A stretch of 64,000 bases of DNA from Alkalimarinus coralli (lineage in GTDB: Bacteria; Pseudomonadota; Gammaproteobacteria; Pseudomonadales; Oleiphilaceae), in assembly GCF_023650515.1 (NCBI RefSeq), contig NZ_CP096016.1:4543501-4607500 (forward strand), written 5' to 3'. Positions within the stretch are counted from its first letter, which is position 1; every line of letters starts with the position of its first letter. The notes beneath the pieces were generated by a model that was not told the DNA's origin, did no database searches, and saw nothing but the letters and a program-made list of their open reading frames with translations. Shown here one piece after another: positions 1 to 11,813 of the stretch. Position numbers and translations under genes: made by a program.

Positions 1-859
<859 letters not shown>

Positions 860-913
860 CGACAATTCGCTGTTACTCAAACTAGATTATCGATTTAACC
901 TAATATTAGCGGA

Positions 914-931
914 GGCGGGCAGTTGCCCGCC
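914..931 (+). other. GC-rich hairpin between rpoB and rpoC
   Basis: GGCGGGC (914-920) and GCCCGCC (925-931) form a perfect 7-bp stem closed by the tetraloop AGTT. No T-run follows, so it is unlikely to be a terminator. It ends 18 bases before the rpoC Shine-Dalgarno sequence GGAG (949-952). A role in mRNA processing or stability is only an inference. Confidence 0.5.
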
Positions 932-961
932 CAGAACCAACTCCTTCTGGAGCGGAAACCG

Positions 962-3900
962 ATGAAAGATTTATTAAATTTACTTAAAAACCAGAATCAC
1001 AGTAAGGAATTTGATTCGATTCGCATTGGTCTGGCTTCGCCAGAGATGATTCGTTCATGGTCATACGGTGAAGTTAAAAAGCCTGAAACGATTAATTACC
1101 GTACTTTCAAACCTGAAAGAGACGGCCTTTTTTGTGCCAAAATATTTGGCCCAATCAAAGACTATGAGTGCTTATGCGGCAAGTACAAGCGACTAAAGCA
1201 TCGCGGTGTTATTTGTGAGAAATGTGGCGTAGAGGTCGCGCTAGCGAGCGTGCGTCGTGACCGAATGGGGCATATTGAATTAGCTAGCCCTGTTGCCCAT
1301 ATTTGGTTCCTTAAGTCACTTCCTTCTCGTATAGGGATGCTGCTCGATATGACGCTGAGAGATATAGAGCGTGTTCTATATTTTGAGTCGTTTATCGTCA
1401 TTGATCCTGGTATGACAACGCTGGAAGCTGGTCAGTTGTTAACTGACGAGCAATATTATGAAGCGCTGGAAGAATTTGGTGATGAATTTGATGCCAAAAT
1501 GGGTGCGGAAGCTGTCCAGGCTTTGTTAAAAGATATCGATCTTGAAGGTGAAATATCCGAGTTAAGGGAAGAAATTCCTGCGACGAGTTCTGAAACCAAG
1601 ATCAAGAAGTTGTCTAAGCGTCTTAAGCTGCTGGAAGCATTTTATAATTCAGGTAACAATCCAGAGTGGATGGTGTTAAAGGTTCTACCTGTTCTTCCAC
1701 CTGATTTGAGGCCTCTTGTTCCTCTTGATGGTGGCCGTTTTGCGACTTCTGATTTGAATGATCTCTATCGTCGGGTTATCAATCGAAATAATCGCTTGAA
1801 GCGACTACTCGAACTAAGCGCACCAGATATTATTGTTCGAAATGAAAAGCGAATGCTTCAAGAAGCTGTGGACGCGTTACTGGATAACGGTCGCCGTGGC
1901 CGAGCTATTACCGGGTCTAATAAGCGACCATTGAAGTCTTTGGCTGACATGATCAAGGGTAAGCAGGGCCGTTTCCGTCAGAACCTTCTGGGTAAGCGAG
2001 TTGATTACTCTGGTCGTTCGGTCATCGTTGTAGGGCCTAGCTTGAGACTTCATCAGTGTGGTTTGCCAAAGAAAATGGCGCTTGAATTATTCAAACCATT
2101 TATTTTTAGTAAATTAGAGCACCGTGGTTTAGCTACAACAATTAAAGCTGCCAAGAAAATGGTAGAGCGGGAAACTGCAGAGGTTTGGGATATTCTTGCG
2201 GAAGTTATTCGTGAGCACCCGGTAATGCTTAACCGTGCACCTACTCTCCACCGCTTGGGTATTCAGGCGTTCGAACCTGTGTTGATTGAAGGTAAGGCGA
2301 TTCAGTTGCACCCTTTGGTGTGTGCTGCGTACAACGCTGACTTCGATGGCGACCAAATGGCGGTACACGTTCCGCTTACGTTAGAGGCTCAGTTAGAGGC
2401 TCGTGCGCTGATGATGTCTACTAACAATATCCTATCGCCAGCTAACGGTGAGCCGATTATTGTTCCCTCGCAAGATGTTGTTCTCGGTTTATATTATATG
2501 ACCCGAGAAAAGATCAACGTTAAAGGGGAGGGGATGGTGTTCTCTGATATTAAAGAGGCTCATCGCGCATATAATAGTAATCAGGTTCACCTTCAGGCGA
2601 AGGTGAAGATCCGCGTCGAAGAGATTTCGGTTGATGAGGATGGCATCAAAACTGTGTCAAGGTCGGTTGTAGATACAACTGTAGGGCGGGCATTGTTGTT
2701 TGATATTTTACCTGACGGCTTACCATACTCTTTGGTCAATCAAAACATGACCAAAAAGGCGATTTCCAAACTGATTAACACGTCTTATCGTAAGTGTGGT
2801 CTGAAAGACTCGGTAATATTTGCTGACCAGCTAATGTACTTAGGTTTCAAGCAGGCTACGCTGTCTGGCGCATCGATCGGTGTGAACGATTTTGTAATCC
2901 CTGATGAGAAAGAAACAATTATCAATGCCTCGACTACAGAGGTTAAGGAAATTGAATCACAGTTTGCATCGGGTCTTCTGACTCAGGGCGAGAAATACAA
3001 CAAGGTTATCGATATCTGGTCGCGCGCTAACGATAAAGTAGCGAAGGCGATGATGGATACTCTCGGTAAAGAAAGTGTTGTGGATCGAGAGGGGAATGAG
3101 GTCGACCAGGACTCGTTTAATTCAGTCTACATGATGGCAGATTCCGGTGCTCGGGGTTCCGCTGCTCAGATTCGTCAGTTGGCAGGTATGCGTGGCTTGA
3201 TGGCTAAACCGGATGGTTCGATCATTGAAACACCAATTACTGCTAACTTCCGTGAAGGACTAAACGTACTTCAGTACTTTATTTCTACTCACGGTGCTCG
3301 TAAGGGGCTTGCAGATACGGCACTAAAAACAGCGAACTCTGGTTACTTGACTCGTAGGCTCGTTGATGTGGCGCAGGATCTTGTAGTAACTGAACAGGAT
3401 TGTGGCACAGAAGAAGGTCTGTTGATGACGCCTATGATCGAAGGTGGCGATGTGGTCGTGCCTTTGGGAGATCGAGTGCTGGGCCGAGTAACTGCTAAAG
3501 ATGTTTTTGCTCCTGGTGATAAAGATAATGCAGTGCTGCCAACAGGTACTTTCCTTGACGAACGAATGATTGAAAAAATCGAAGAGGCTGGTGTCGATGA
3601 GATTTGGGTTCGCTCAGCAATAACTTGTGAAACCAAGTACGGTGTTTGTTCTGCCTGTTACGGCCGAGACTTGGCTCGCGGGCATATCGTAAACCCAGGT
3701 GAGGCTGTTGGTGTAATCGCTGCACAGTCAATTGGTGAGCCGGGTACGCAGCTTACGATGCGTACGTTCCACATTGGTGGGGCGGCATCTAGATCTTCTG
3801 CGGTAGATAATATTCAAGTTAAGCACGGCGGGAAGATCAGGCTTCATAATATGAAGTCTATTGAACGCAAAGATGGGAATCTTGTGGTTGCATCCCGTTC

Positions 3901-5158
3901 TTCTGCGCTAGCAGTAGCTGACGATCATGGTCGAGAAAGAGAGTGGTATAAGCTTCCATATGGTGCGCTTATTACTGCTAAAGACGGAGACCAGGTTGAT
4001 GCGGGTGCGATTGTGGCAAAATGGGATCCACACACCCACCCCATCATCACTGAGATGGAGGGTATTGTTAAGTTTGTAGGCATGGAAGAGGGTATTACTA
4101 TTAATACTCAGACTGATGAGCTTACAGGCCTATCGAGCGTTCAGGTTATTGATCCAAAAGATCGACCTGCTGCAGGTAAAGATATTCGTCCGATGGTTCA
4201 GCTAGTCGACTCAGACGGTAATGAGCTTAAGCTGCCAGTTAATGATGCGCCTGCTCAATACTTCTTGCCTGCTAATGCGCTTTTAAGTCTTAGAGATGGC
4301 GGAGAGGTTGAAAAGGGTGATGTAATTGCACGTATTCCTCAGGAGTCGTCAAAGACTCGAGATATTACGGGTGGTTTGCCCAGGGTTGCAGATCTGTTTG
4401 AAGCGCGTAAGCCAAAAGAGCCATCAATTCTTGCTGAAATTAGTGGTGTTGTTAGCTTTGGTAAGGAGACTAAGGGTAAAAAGCGCCTGGTCATAACGCC
4501 TGTGGATGGGGGTGACCCATATGAGGTTCTGATACATAAGCATCGCCAGATGAACGTGTTCGAAGGTGAGCAGGTTGAAAAGGGTGAGGTTGTATCCGAT
4601 GGTCCTTCTAACCCTCATGATATCTTGCGACTGCTTGGTGTAGTGGAGTTGACTCGTTATATAACGAATGAAATTCAAGATGTATACCGACTACAAGGTG
4701 TTGTGATTAACGATAAGCATATTGAGGTTATTGTTCGTCAAATGCTGCGTAAGGTCGATATATTGGATTCTGGTGATACTGACTTGATCAAGGGTGATCA
4801 GGTGGAGTACGTCAAGCTGGTTGAGGAAAATGAAAAGGCCTTGGCCGAAGGGCTTACACCAGCAACTTCTGAGAGAATGTTGTTAGGTATTACCAAGGCG
4901 TCGCTGGCAACTGAGTCGTTTATCTCTGCAGCTTCCTTCCAGGAAACCACGAGAGTTTTAACTGAGGGTGCTGTGACAGGTAAGCGTGATTACTTGAGAG
5001 GCCTGAAAGAAAACGTGGTTGTTGGTCGACTAATTCCAGCAGGTACTGGCTTGACTTACCATTCTGAGCGCAAGAAGCGTAAGACGTCTAAGGTAGATGA
5101 CATCGGCGTAAGTGCGGCTGATGTTGTAGAGGCGTTGAGTGCTGAGTTGAACAAGTAA
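962..5158 (+). CDS. rpoC: RNA polymerase beta-prime subunit
   Basis: Encodes the catalytic beta-prime subunit, 1398 residues (E. coli 1407). The N-terminal zinc site [19 protein letters not shown] is present. The active-centre motif NADFDGD falls at residues 458-464, so the three magnesium-binding aspartates are D460, D462 and D464, exactly the E. coli numbering. A second cysteine set, [17 protein letters not shown], marks the C-terminal zinc site. I chose the ATG at 962 because GGAG lies 9 bases upstream and the protein then begins MKDLLNLL like its relatives; an in-frame TTG at 923 would add 13 residues with no homologous counterpart. It is the second gene of the rpoBC pair. Confidence 0.98.
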   Translation: MKDLLNLLKNQNHSKEFDSIRIGLASPEMIRSWSYGEVKKPETINYRTFKPERDGLFCAKIFGPIKDYECLCGKYKRLKHRGVICEKCGVEVALASVRRDRMGHIELASPVAHIWFLKSLPSRIGMLLDMTLRDIERVLYFESFIVIDPGMTTLEAGQLLTDEQYYEALEEFGDEFDAKMGAEAVQALLKDIDLEGEISELREEIPATSSETKIKKLSKRLKLLEAFYNSGNNPEWMVLKVLPVLPPDLRPLVPLDGGRFATSDLNDLYRRVINRNNRLKRLLELSAPDIIVRNEKRMLQEAVDALLDNGRRGRAITGSNKRPLKSLADMIKGKQGRFRQNLLGKRVDYSGRSVIVVGPSLRLHQCGLPKKMALELFKPFIFSKLEHRGLATTIKAAKKMVERETAEVWDILAEVIREHPVMLNRAPTLHRLGIQAFEPVLIEGKAIQLHPLVCAAYNADFDGDQMAVHVPLTLEAQLEARALMMSTNNILSPANGEPIIVPSQDVVLGLYYMTREKINVKGEGMVFSDIKEAHRAYNSNQVHLQAKVKIRVEEISVDEDGIKTVSRSVVDTTVGRALLFDILPDGLPYSLVNQNMTKKAISKLINTSYRKCGLKDSVIFADQLMYLGFKQATLSGASIGVNDFVIPDEKETIINASTTEVKEIESQFASGLLTQGEKYNKVIDIWSRANDKVAKAMMDTLGKESVVDREGNEVDQDSFNSVYMMADSGARGSAAQIRQLAGMRGLMAKPDGSIIETPITANFREGLNVLQYFISTHGARKGLADTALKTANSGYLTRRLVDVAQDLVVTEQDCGTEEGLLMTPMIEGGDVVVPLGDRVLGRVTAKDVFAPGDKDNAVLPTGTFLDERMIEKIEEAGVDEIWVRSAITCETKYGVCSACYGRDLARGHIVNPGEAVGVIAAQSIGEPGTQLTMRTFHIGGAASRSSAVDNIQVKHGGKIRLHNMKSIERKDGNLVVASRSSALAVADDHGREREWYKLPYGALITAKDGDQVDAGAIVAKWDPHTHPIITEMEGIVKFVGMEEGITINTQTDELTGLSSVQVIDPKDRPAAGKDIRPMVQLVDSDGNELKLPVNDAPAQYFLPANALLSLRDGGEVEKGDVIARIPQESSKTRDITGGLPRVADLFEARKPKEPSILAEISGVVSFGKETKGKKRLVITPVDGGDPYEVLIHKHRQMNVFEGEQVEKGEVVSDGPSNPHDILRLLGVVELTRYITNEIQDVYRLQGVVINDKHIEVIVRQMLRKVDILDSGDTDLIKGDQVEYVKLVEENEKALAEGLTPATSERMLLGITKASLATESFISAASFQETTRVLTEGAVTGKRDYLRGLKENVVVGRLIPAGTGLTYHSERKKRKTSKVDDIGVSAADVVEALSAELNK

Positions 5159-5198
5159 TTACATTTAGGAAGCAGTTTTTCCTAACAAGGTACATATT

Positions 5199-5235
5199 AA
5201 GGCCGCTGTTTGTTTAAAAATACAACAGCGGCCTT
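5199..5235 (+). terminator. 12-bp perfect hairpin after rpoC, possible terminator
   Basis: AAGGCCGCTGTT (5199-5210) and AACAGCGGCCTT (5224-5235) are perfect inverted repeats with a 13-base loop. The stem is long and GC-rich, but GACTATG rather than a T-run follows it, so termination would be inefficient or partial. It sits 40 bases after the rpoC stop codon. Confidence 0.5.
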
Positions 5236-5262
5236 GACTATGTTGAAGGGCGTGATTAGACT
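5234..5262 (+). promoter_or_regulatory. Candidate sigma-70 promoter of the str operon
   Basis: TTGACT (5234-5239) and TAGACT (5257-5262) are separated by 17 bp, matching five and four of six consensus positions. The -35 box overlaps the last bases of the rpoC hairpin arm. The predicted start near 5269 would give a leader of about 60 bases before rpsL. This is a sequence match only. Confidence 0.45.
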
Positions 5263-5327
5263 TGCGCCCCGTAACATTATTGCCCATTTTGGGTTTGTTG
5301 TTTATTTACTAATTGGAGTTTGCTTAT

Positions 5328-5702
5328 ATGGCAACTATTAATCAGTTGGTACGTAAGCCTCGTAAGCGTCAAGTTACTAAGAGTGACGTTCCTGCGTTGA
5401 AGGCTTGCCCTCAGCGTCGTGGCGTTTGTACTCGTGTTTACACAACTACACCGAAGAAGCCTAACTCGGCTTTGCGTAAAGTTTGTCGTGTACGTTTGAC
5501 TAGCGGTTTTGAGGTTACTTCGTACATCGGTGGTGAAGGTCACAACTTGCAGGAGCACAGTGTTGTTCTTATTCGTGGTGGTCGTGTAAAAGACTTGCCT
5601 GGTGTTCGTTACCATACAGTTCGTGGTAGCTTGGATACTTCAGGTGTTGCTGATCGTAAGCAAGGTCGATCTAAATATGGTGCTAAACGACCTAAGGGGT
5701 AA
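5328..5702 (+). CDS. rpsL: 30S ribosomal protein S12
   Basis: S12 sits at the decoding centre of the 30S subunit and helps judge codon-anticodon pairing. The product is 124 residues, the same as E. coli. Lysines are present at positions 43 ([12 protein letters not shown]) and 88 ([13 protein letters not shown]), the wild-type residues at the two main streptomycin-resistance positions, so a drug-sensitive form is expected. D89 is the residue that is beta-methylthiolated in E. coli. I use the ATG at 5328, with GGAG (5315-5318) 9 bases upstream; an in-frame start at 5313 would add five residues without homologues. It is the first gene of the str operon. Confidence 0.98.
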   Translation: MATINQLVRKPRKRQVTKSDVPALKACPQRRGVCTRVYTTTPKKPNSALRKVCRVRLTSGFEVTSYIGGEGHNLQEHSVVLIRGGRVKDLPGVRYHTVRGSLDTSGVADRKQGRSKYGAKRPKG

Positions 5703-5784
5703 CCCTGGGTTGAGAGACCATTGCCTTGGAGTGAGCGATCATTCTTAGGGTAAGAGTAAGGCTGAGCGACAGGGTGTTCCCGAT

Positions 5785-5812
5785 GTCTCAGGCGAACCTG
5801 AAGACCTTTTTT
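5785..5812 (+). terminator. Attenuator-like hairpin between rpsL and rpsG
   Basis: GTC-TCAGG (5785-5792) pairs with CCTGA-A-GAC (5797-5805), one A bulged, around a CGAA loop, and six T residues follow (5807-5812). This has the form of a weak intrinsic terminator. It ends 15 bases before the rpsG start and 4 bases before its GAGG ribosome binding site. In E. coli this intercistronic region is where S7 represses translation, so it may be a regulatory RNA element. Confidence 0.35.
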
Positions 5813-5818
5813 ATTTGA

Positions 5819-6292
<474 letters not shown>

Positions 6293-6348
6293 TGTTTTAG
6301 AAGTGCCTCTTTTTATGAAAGGGGTGTTTCTGTTTTGAGGATTAACAG

Positions 6349-8442
6349 GTGGCACGTAAAACTCCAATTGACCGTTATCGTAATATCGGTATTTGCGCTC
6401 ATGTTGATGCAGGTAAAACTACAACAACAGAGCGGGTCCTGTTCTACACCGGGATTTCTCACAAGATAGGTGAGGTTCATGATGGTGCAGCAACAATGGA
6501 TTGGATGGAGCAAGAGCAAGAGCGTGGCATTACGATCACCTCTGCGGCGACTACTTGCTTTTGGAGTGGTATGCAGCAGCAGTTTGATCAGCACAGGGTC
6601 AATATTATTGATACGCCAGGGCACGTAGACTTCACCATAGAGGTGGAGCGATCATTGCGTGTTCTTGATGGTGCGGTAGTGGTTCTGTGTGGCTCATCTG
6701 GTGTTCAGCCTCAAACAGAGACTGTATGGCGACAAGCTAACAAATATGAAGTTCCGCGCATGGTTTTTGTGAATAAAATGGATCGTGCGGGTGCTGACTT
6801 CGAATCGGTTGTGGGCCAATTGCGAGAGCGGTTAGGTGCCGTGCCCGTGCCTCTTCAGATGACTATTGGTGCTGAGGAAGCATTCGAAGGGGTGGTTGAC
6901 CTCATAAAAATGAAGTCAATTATCTGGAATGAAGATGATAAAGGTACGACCTTTGAGTACGGTGATATTCCTGCCCAGTTGCAAGATAAGTGTGCAGAGA
7001 TGCGCGAATACCTTGTGGAAATTGCGGCTGAATCTACCGACGAGATGATGGATAAATACCTCGAAGGCGGTGAACTTTCTGAAGAAGAGATTAAGAAAGG
7101 AATCCGGATTAGGACGCTCTCGAATGAGATTGTTCCTGTTATCGGGGGGTCAGCATTCAAAAACAAGGGTGTTCAGGCAATGCTTGATGCTGTTATTGAA
7201 TACTTGCCCTCACCTACCGAGGTTAAGGCGATTGAAGGATTGCTGGAGGATGGTACTGCGGAGCATCGGAATGCGAATGATGATGAGCCCTTTTCGGCGC
7301 TCGCCTTTAAAATAGCGACAGACCCATTTGTTGGTACGTTGACATTTTTCAGGGTTTATTCTGGAGTTTTAGAGTCGGGTAGCTCGGTTTTGAACTCGGT
7401 TAAGGGTAAACGGGAGCGTATTGGTAGGATGGTGCAAATGCACTCTAACAGCCGAGAAGAGATAAAGGAAGTTAGAGCAGGGGATATAGCAGCGGGAATT
7501 GGACTTAAGGATGTTACAACGGGAGATACTTTGTGTTCTTCAGAGTCTCCGATAGTGTTGGAGCGTATGGAGTTTCCAGAGCCTGTTATATCTGTTGCAG
7601 TTGAGCCAAAAACCAAGCCTGATCAGGAGAAAATGGGGGTTGCGCTGGGTAAGCTTGCGCAAGAAGATCCCTCATTTAGGGTTAAAACTGATGAGGAGAC
7701 GGGGCAGACCATTATATCGGGAATGGGTGAATTGCACCTTGATATCATTGTGGATCGAATGCGTCGCGAGTTTAGTGTTGAAGCTAACATTGGTAAGCCT
7801 CAGGTTGCTTACCGGGAAGCGATTCGAAATGCATGTGAGATTGAAGGGAAGTTTGTTCGCCAATCAGGTGGTCGTGGTCAATATGGTCATGTTTGGATCA
7901 AGTTTGAGCCTGGCGAAGAGGGTCAGGAGGATCTTGAATTCGTAAATGAGATTGTTGGCGGAGTAGTTCCAAAAGAATATATTCCAGCAGTTCAGAAGGG
8001 TGTAGCCGAGCAGATGCAAAATGGTGTTCTTGCTGGCTATCCCCTGCTTGGTTTAAAGGCAACATTATATGATGGTTCGTTTCATGATGTTGACTCGAAC
8101 GAAATGGCCTTTAAGATCGCAGGCAGTATGGCAACCAAAAAACTAGCCGAAAGCGGCGGTGCGGTGTTGCTTGAGCCTGTTATGAAGGTTGAGGTCGTTA
8201 CGCCCGAAGCTAATATGGGTGATGTAGTAGGTGATCTTAATCGGCGTCGTGGTTTGATTCAGGGTATGAGTGATACTGCAGCTGGAAAGGTTGTAGATGC
8301 AGAGGTGCCGCTGTCAGAGATGTTTGGCTATGCGACAGATTTGCGTTCAGCTACTCAGGGTCGTGCAACCTATACAATGGAGTTTTTGAAGTATTCAGAA
8401 GCCCCAAACAATATTGCAGAAGCAATTATTAATAAGTCTTAA
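6349..8442 (+). CDS. fusA: Elongation factor G
   Basis: EF-G is the translocation GTPase that moves tRNA and mRNA through the ribosome and helps recycle ribosomes. The product has 697 residues (E. coli 704). G1 is [13 protein letters not shown] near residue 17, the switch region has [10 protein letters not shown]3 is DTPGHVDF and G4 is NKMD. The C-terminal half carries [16 protein letters not shown] and [12 protein letters not shown] of domains III-V. The start codon is GTG, preceded by GAGG (6337-6340). It follows rpsG by 56 bp and precedes tuf by 33 bp, as in the classical str operon. Confidence 0.98.
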   Translation: MARKTPIDRYRNIGICAHVDAGKTTTTERVLFYTGISHKIGEVHDGAATMDWMEQEQERGITITSAATTCFWSGMQQQFDQHRVNIIDTPGHVDFTIEVERSLRVLDGAVVVLCGSSGVQPQTETVWRQANKYEVPRMVFVNKMDRAGADFESVVGQLRERLGAVPVPLQMTIGAEEAFEGVVDLIKMKSIIWNEDDKGTTFEYGDIPAQLQDKCAEMREYLVEIAAESTDEMMDKYLEGGELSEEEIKKGIRIRTLSNEIVPVIGGSAFKNKGVQAMLDAVIEYLPSPTEVKAIEGLLEDGTAEHRNANDDEPFSALAFKIATDPFVGTLTFFRVYSGVLESGSSVLNSVKGKRERIGRMVQMHSNSREEIKEVRAGDIAAGIGLKDVTTGDTLCSSESPIVLERMEFPEPVISVAVEPKTKPDQEKMGVALGKLAQEDPSFRVKTDEETGQTIISGMGELHLDIIVDRMRREFSVEANIGKPQVAYREAIRNACEIEGKFVRQSGGRGQYGHVWIKFEPGEEGQEDLEFVNEIVGGVVPKEYIPAVQKGVAEQMQNGVLAGYPLLGLKATLYDGSFHDVDSNEMAFKIAGSMATKKLAESGGAVLLEPVMKVEVVTPEANMGDVVGDLNRRRGLIQGMSDTAAGKVVDAEVPLSEMFGYATDLRSATQGRATYTMEFLKYSEAPNNIAEAIINKS

Positions 8443-8475
8443 TGTCAAAAACTTAGAGAATTACGAGGTGTAATC

Positions 8476-9699
8476 GTGGCAAAAGAAAAATTTGAGCGTT
8501 CCAAACCACACGTAAACGTTGGTACTATCGGTCACGTTGACCATGGTAAAACTACTTTGACGGCTGCTCTGACTCGCGTATGTGCTGAAGTTTGGGGTGG
8601 TGAGTCTGTTGCGTTTGACGGTATTGATAACGCGCCAGAAGAAAGAGAGCGTGGTATTACAATTGCGACTTCGCACGTAGAGTATGATTCTCCGACTCGT
8701 CACTACGCGCACGTTGACTGCCCTGGGCACGCCGATTATGTTAAAAACATGATCACTGGTGCTGCTCAGATGGATGGCGCTATTCTGGTTTGTGGTGCAA
8801 CTGATGGCCCAATGCCACAGACTCGTGAGCACATCCTGCTTTCACGTCAGGTTGGTGTACCTTTCGTTGTTGTATTCCTAAACAAAGCTGATCTTCTTGC
8901 TGAAGATTGTGGTGGTGTAGGAACTGAAGAATACAACGAAATGCTAGAATTGGTTGAAATGGAGCTTCGTGAGCTTCTTGATCAGTACGAATTCCCTGGA
9001 GACGACACTCCAATCATTGCGGGTTCTGCATTGATGGCACTAAATGGCCAGGACGACAACGAGCTTGGTACTTCGGCTGTTAAGAAGTTGGTTGAAACTC
9101 TTGATGAGTACATCCCTGAGCCAGAGCGTGCAATCGATCAGCCATTCTTGATGCCTGTTGAAGATGTATTCTCTATCTCTGGTCGTGGTACTGTTGTAAC
9201 TGGTCGAGTAGAGCGTGGTATTGTTAAAGTTGGTGATGAAATTGAAATCATCGGTCTTAAGGATACTTTGAAGTCTACTTGTACTGGTGTTGAGATGTTC
9301 CGTAAGCTGCTTGACGAAGGTCGTGCAGGTGAGAACGTTGGTGTTCTTTTGCGTGGTACTAAGCGTGAAGAGGTAGAGCGTGGTCAGGTTCTTGCGGTTC
9401 CTGGTTCTGTTACTCCTCACACTCAGTTCGAAGCAGAAGTGTACATCTTGAGTAAAGATGAGGGTGGTCGTCACACTCCATTCTTTAAAGGTTACCGTCC
9501 ACAGTTTTACTTCCGTACTACTGATGTAACTGGTGCTTGTGAGTTGCCAGAAGGTATCGAGATGGTAATGCCTGGTGATAACGTTCAGTTGACTGCTACT
9601 TTGATCGCGCCTATCGCGATGGAAGAAGGTCTACGCTTCGCAATCCGTGAAGGTGGACGTACAGTTGGAGCTGGTGTTGTTGCTAAGATTATTGAATAA
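8476..9699 (+). CDS. tuf: Elongation factor Tu
   Basis: EF-Tu delivers aminoacyl-tRNA to the ribosomal A site. G1 is GHVDHGKT, G3 is DCPGHADY and G4 is NKAD. The beta-barrel domains II and III include [14 protein letters not shown] and [20 protein letters not shown]. At 407 residues it is 13 longer than E. coli EF-Tu (394); part of the extra length lies around the [19 protein letters not shown] region, a variation I believe is common in marine gammaproteobacteria. The start is GTG with GAGGTG 5 bases upstream. It is the last gene of the str operon. A second tuf copy is usual in this class but would lie outside the window. Confidence 0.98.
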   Translation: MAKEKFERSKPHVNVGTIGHVDHGKTTLTAALTRVCAEVWGGESVAFDGIDNAPEERERGITIATSHVEYDSPTRHYAHVDCPGHADYVKNMITGAAQMDGAILVCGATDGPMPQTREHILLSRQVGVPFVVVFLNKADLLAEDCGGVGTEEYNEMLELVEMELRELLDQYEFPGDDTPIIAGSALMALNGQDDNELGTSAVKKLVETLDEYIPEPERAIDQPFLMPVEDVFSISGRGTVVTGRVERGIVKVGDEIEIIGLKDTLKSTCTGVEMFRKLLDEGRAGENVGVLLRGTKREEVERGQVLAVPGSVTPHTQFEAEVYILSKDEGGRHTPFFKGYRPQFYFRTTDVTGACELPEGIEMVMPGDNVQLTATLIAPIAMEEGLRFAIREGGRTVGAGVVAKIIE

Positions 9700-9720
9700 T
9701 CGATAATCTTATAGATAAGA

Positions 9721-9748
9721 AAAGGGCTGCGTAAGCAGCCCTTTTTGT
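9721..9748 (+). terminator. Rho-independent terminator after tuf
   Basis: AAAGGGCTGC (9721-9730) and GCAGCCCTTT (9735-9744) form a 10-bp stem around the loop GTAA, followed by TTGTTT. It ends the str operon 22 bases after the tuf stop codon. Confidence 0.9.
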
Positions 9749-9765
9749 TTGTATTTAGGCTATGC

Positions 9766-9794
9766 TTGACACGGTTGATTGTAAACCGTACAAT
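9766..9794 (+). promoter_or_regulatory. Near-consensus sigma-70 promoter of the S10 operon
   Basis: TTGACA (9766-9771) is a perfect -35 box and TACAAT (9789-9794) matches five of six -10 positions, with the optimal 17-bp spacer. The expected start near 9801 gives a leader of only about 55 bases before rpsJ. It lies directly after the tuf terminator, so the S10 and spc genes should be transcribed from here. Confidence 0.85.
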
Positions 9795-9856
9795 GCGGCT
9801 CCTTTTTATAAGGTGACAGCTTAAATTTATAAGTTTGGAACTGGAGTTCTGATCCA

Positions 9857-10168
9857 ATGCAGAGTCAAAAAATCAGAATCAGGCTAAAGGCTTTTGACTA
9901 CCGCCTGATTGATCAGTCTACGCAAGAAATCGTAGACACGGCAAAGAGAACTGGTGCGCAGGTTCGTGGACCTATCCCTCTGCCTACAAGAAAAGAGCGT
10001 TTTACTATCTTGGTTTCTCCGCATGTTAATAAAGATGCTAGAGACCAGTACGAAATTCGTACACATAAACGTTTATTGGATATTGTGGAACCTACAGAAA
10101 AAACTGTAGATGCGCTTATGAAACTTGATCTAGCTGCTGGTGTTGATGTCCAGATTAGCTTAGGTTAA
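9857..10168 (+). CDS. rpsJ: 30S ribosomal protein S10
   Basis: S10 belongs to the 30S head and also serves as NusE in the antitermination complex with NusB. The product has 103 residues as in E. coli and contains [16 protein letters not shown] and [24 protein letters not shown] (9843-9846) lies 10 bases before the ATG. It is the first gene of the S10 operon, about 55 bases after the predicted transcription start. Confidence 0.98.
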   Translation: MQSQKIRIRLKAFDYRLIDQSTQEIVDTAKRTGAQVRGPIPLPTRKERFTILVSPHVNKDARDQYEIRTHKRLLDIVEPTEKTVDALMKLDLAAGVDVQISLG

Positions 10169-10250
10169 TTTCAGCCGGGTAAAACCGGTGAGTGTAACTA
10201 CGGATGTAGGGCCATAGAGGGTTAAAGCCCCGTACACTTTGAGGTGAAAA
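10169..10250 (+). other. Structured spacer between rpsJ and rplC
   Basis: This 82-base gap can fold: CCGG-GTAAAA-CCGG forms a small hairpin near 10184, and GTGTA (10192-10196) can pair with TACAC (10233-10237), continued by CGG (10201-10203) with CCG (10230-10232). The rplC ribosome binding site GAGGTG lies just outside the fold. A regulatory role is inferred only from the folding. Confidence 0.3.
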
Positions 10251-10889
10251 ATGGCAATTGGTTTAATCGGCCGTAAGGCTGGTATGACTCGTATCTTTAC
10301 AGATGAGGGTCAGTCTGTCCCTGTGACGGTTATCGAAGTTGAAGATAATCGCGTCACTCAAGTTAAAACAAACGAAGTGGATGGCTATCGTGCAGTGCAG
10401 GTAGCTTATGGTTCGCGTCGTGCGTCTCTCGTTACTAAAGCGGCTGCTGGTCACTATGCGAAAGCAAGTGTTGAAGCGGGTCGTGGTCTTATTGAATTTC
10501 GTCTTGCAGAGTCTGAAGGTGAAGAGCTTAAGGCGGGTGATCAATTTTCAGTGTCTCTCTTTGAAGCTGGTCAAATAGTTGATGTGACTGGTAATTCAAA
10601 GGGTAAGGGGTTTCAGGGCGGTGTTAAGCGTTGGAACTTCAGCATGCAAGATGCTACTCACGGTAACTCTTTGTCTCACCGGGCACCTGGTTCAATCGGT
10701 CAGTGTCAGACCCCGGGGCGTGTAATAAAAGGCAAGAAAATGGCAGGCCAAATGGGTAATGAACAGTCTACTGTTCAGAATCTGGAAGTTGTGCGTGTTG
10801 ATGAGGAGCGTGGCCTGATCTTGGTTAGGGGTGCGGTTCCTGGTGCAACTGGCGGTGACGTAGTGGTCAAGCCTGCAGTTAAGGCCTAA
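10251..10889 (+). CDS. rplC: 50S ribosomal protein L3
   Basis: L3 binds early in 50S assembly and sends an extension towards the peptidyl transferase centre. The product has 212 residues (E. coli 209). The N-terminus [16 protein letters not shown] and the extension region [20 protein letters not shown], which holds the glutamine methylated by PrmB in E. coli, are both present. GAGGTG precedes the ATG. rplD follows after 11 bp. Confidence 0.98.
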   Translation: MAIGLIGRKAGMTRIFTDEGQSVPVTVIEVEDNRVTQVKTNEVDGYRAVQVAYGSRRASLVTKAAAGHYAKASVEAGRGLIEFRLAESEGEELKAGDQFSVSLFEAGQIVDVTGNSKGKGFQGGVKRWNFSMQDATHGNSLSHRAPGSIGQCQTPGRVIKGKKMAGQMGNEQSTVQNLEVVRVDEERGLILVRGAVPGATGGDVVVKPAVKA

Positions 10890-10900
10890 GGGGAGATACG

Positions 10901-11509
10901 ATGGAATTAACAATCGCTGGTTCTGGTAAAGGGACTGTGTCTGTATCAGACGCAACTTTTGCTGGAGAGTATAATGAAACTTTAGTTCATCAAGTTGTTA
11001 CTGCCTATTTGGCGGGTGCTCGTCAGGGGACTCGAGGGCAGAAAACTAGATCTGAAGTTCGTGGTGGTGGTAAGAAGCCTTGGCGTCAAAAGGGTACTGG
11101 TCGTGCTCGAGCGGGAACTATTCGTAGTCCTATTTGGCGTTCAGGTGGTGTTACATTTGCTGCAAAGCCACAGGATCATGGTCAGAAAGTCAATAAGAAG
11201 ATGTATCGCGGAGCGCTTCGCTCAATTTACTCTGAATTGGTTCGCCAGGATCGTCTTGTTGTTGTGGAAGAAATGACTGCAGAAACACCTAAGACAAAAG
11301 CTTTTACTGCAAAGATGAAAGACTTGGGTCTTGAGAGTGCTTTGATCATCTCTGAAAACGTAGAAGAAAACTTGTATCTTGCATCTCGCAATATTCCAAG
11401 TGTTGATGTTCGTGACGTTGTTGGAGTTGATCCTGTAAGTCTCGTAGCGTATGACAAAGTTGTAGTGACTGTGTCGGCGCTTAAGAAGATTGAGGAGATG
11501 CTGGGATGA
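10901..11509 (+). CDS. rplD: 50S ribosomal protein L4
   Basis: L4 lines the polypeptide exit tunnel; in E. coli it also represses its own S10 operon through the leader RNA. The product has 202 residues (E. coli 201). The tunnel loop includes [20 protein letters not shown] and [19 protein letters not shown], the region where macrolide-resistance changes arise in other species. The stop codon overlaps the rplW start in an ATGA (11506-11509), which implies translational coupling. The S10 leader here looks too short for the E. coli type of L4 control. Confidence 0.98.
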   Translation: MELTIAGSGKGTVSVSDATFAGEYNETLVHQVVTAYLAGARQGTRGQKTRSEVRGGGKKPWRQKGTGRARAGTIRSPIWRSGGVTFAAKPQDHGQKVNKKMYRGALRSIYSELVRQDRLVVVEEMTAETPKTKAFTAKMKDLGLESALIISENVEENLYLASRNIPSVDVRDVVGVDPVSLVAYDKVVVTVSALKKIEEMLG

Positions 11510-11799
11510 ACGAAGAGCGTATTTATAAAGTATTGCTAGGACCTCTTGTTTCTGAAAAGGCATCTCTAGCAGCTGAGTCTGGTCAAGTTGTTTTTCGAGT
11601 GGCTACTGACTCAACCAAGGCAGAAATCAAAAAAGCGGTCGAGACGCTTTTTGAAGTCAAGGTTGAAGGTGTTCAGGTATCCAATCTTAAAGGCAAGACT
11701 AAGCGCACGGTTCGTGGTCTAGGTAAGCGTAAAGATACTAAAAAAGCTTATGTTAGATTAGCGGAAGGTCAGGATATCGACTTTATGGATGTCGAGTAA
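11506..11799 (+). CDS. rplW: 50S ribosomal protein L23
   Basis: L23 stands at the tunnel exit and is the docking point for trigger factor and signal recognition particle. The product has 97 residues (E. coli 100). The N-terminal [10 protein letters not shown] and the central [15 protein letters not shown] are typical, and E19 of VSEKA corresponds to the trigger-factor contact region. The start overlaps the end of rplD by 4 bases. Confidence 0.97.
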   Translation: MNEERIYKVLLGPLVSEKASLAAESGQVVFRVATDSTKAEIKKAVETLFEVKVEGVQVSNLKGKTKRTVRGLGKRKDTKKAYVRLAEGQDIDFMDVE

Positions 11800-11813
11800 G
11801 TAGGGGTCGTACT

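Noticed and set aside
923..961. Upstream TTG start for rpoC
   Set aside because: The extra 13 residues lack homologues, and the Shine-Dalgarno GGAG lies within them, placed correctly for the ATG at 962.
9040..9474. Long open frames antisense to tuf and other ribosomal operon genes
   Set aside because: They mirror the strong codon bias of highly expressed genes, have no ribosome binding sites and no recognisable protein features.
8476..9699. EF-Tu 13 residues longer than in E. coli
   Set aside because: All GTPase motifs and both barrels are intact; I believe the length is usual in related marine gammaproteobacteria.
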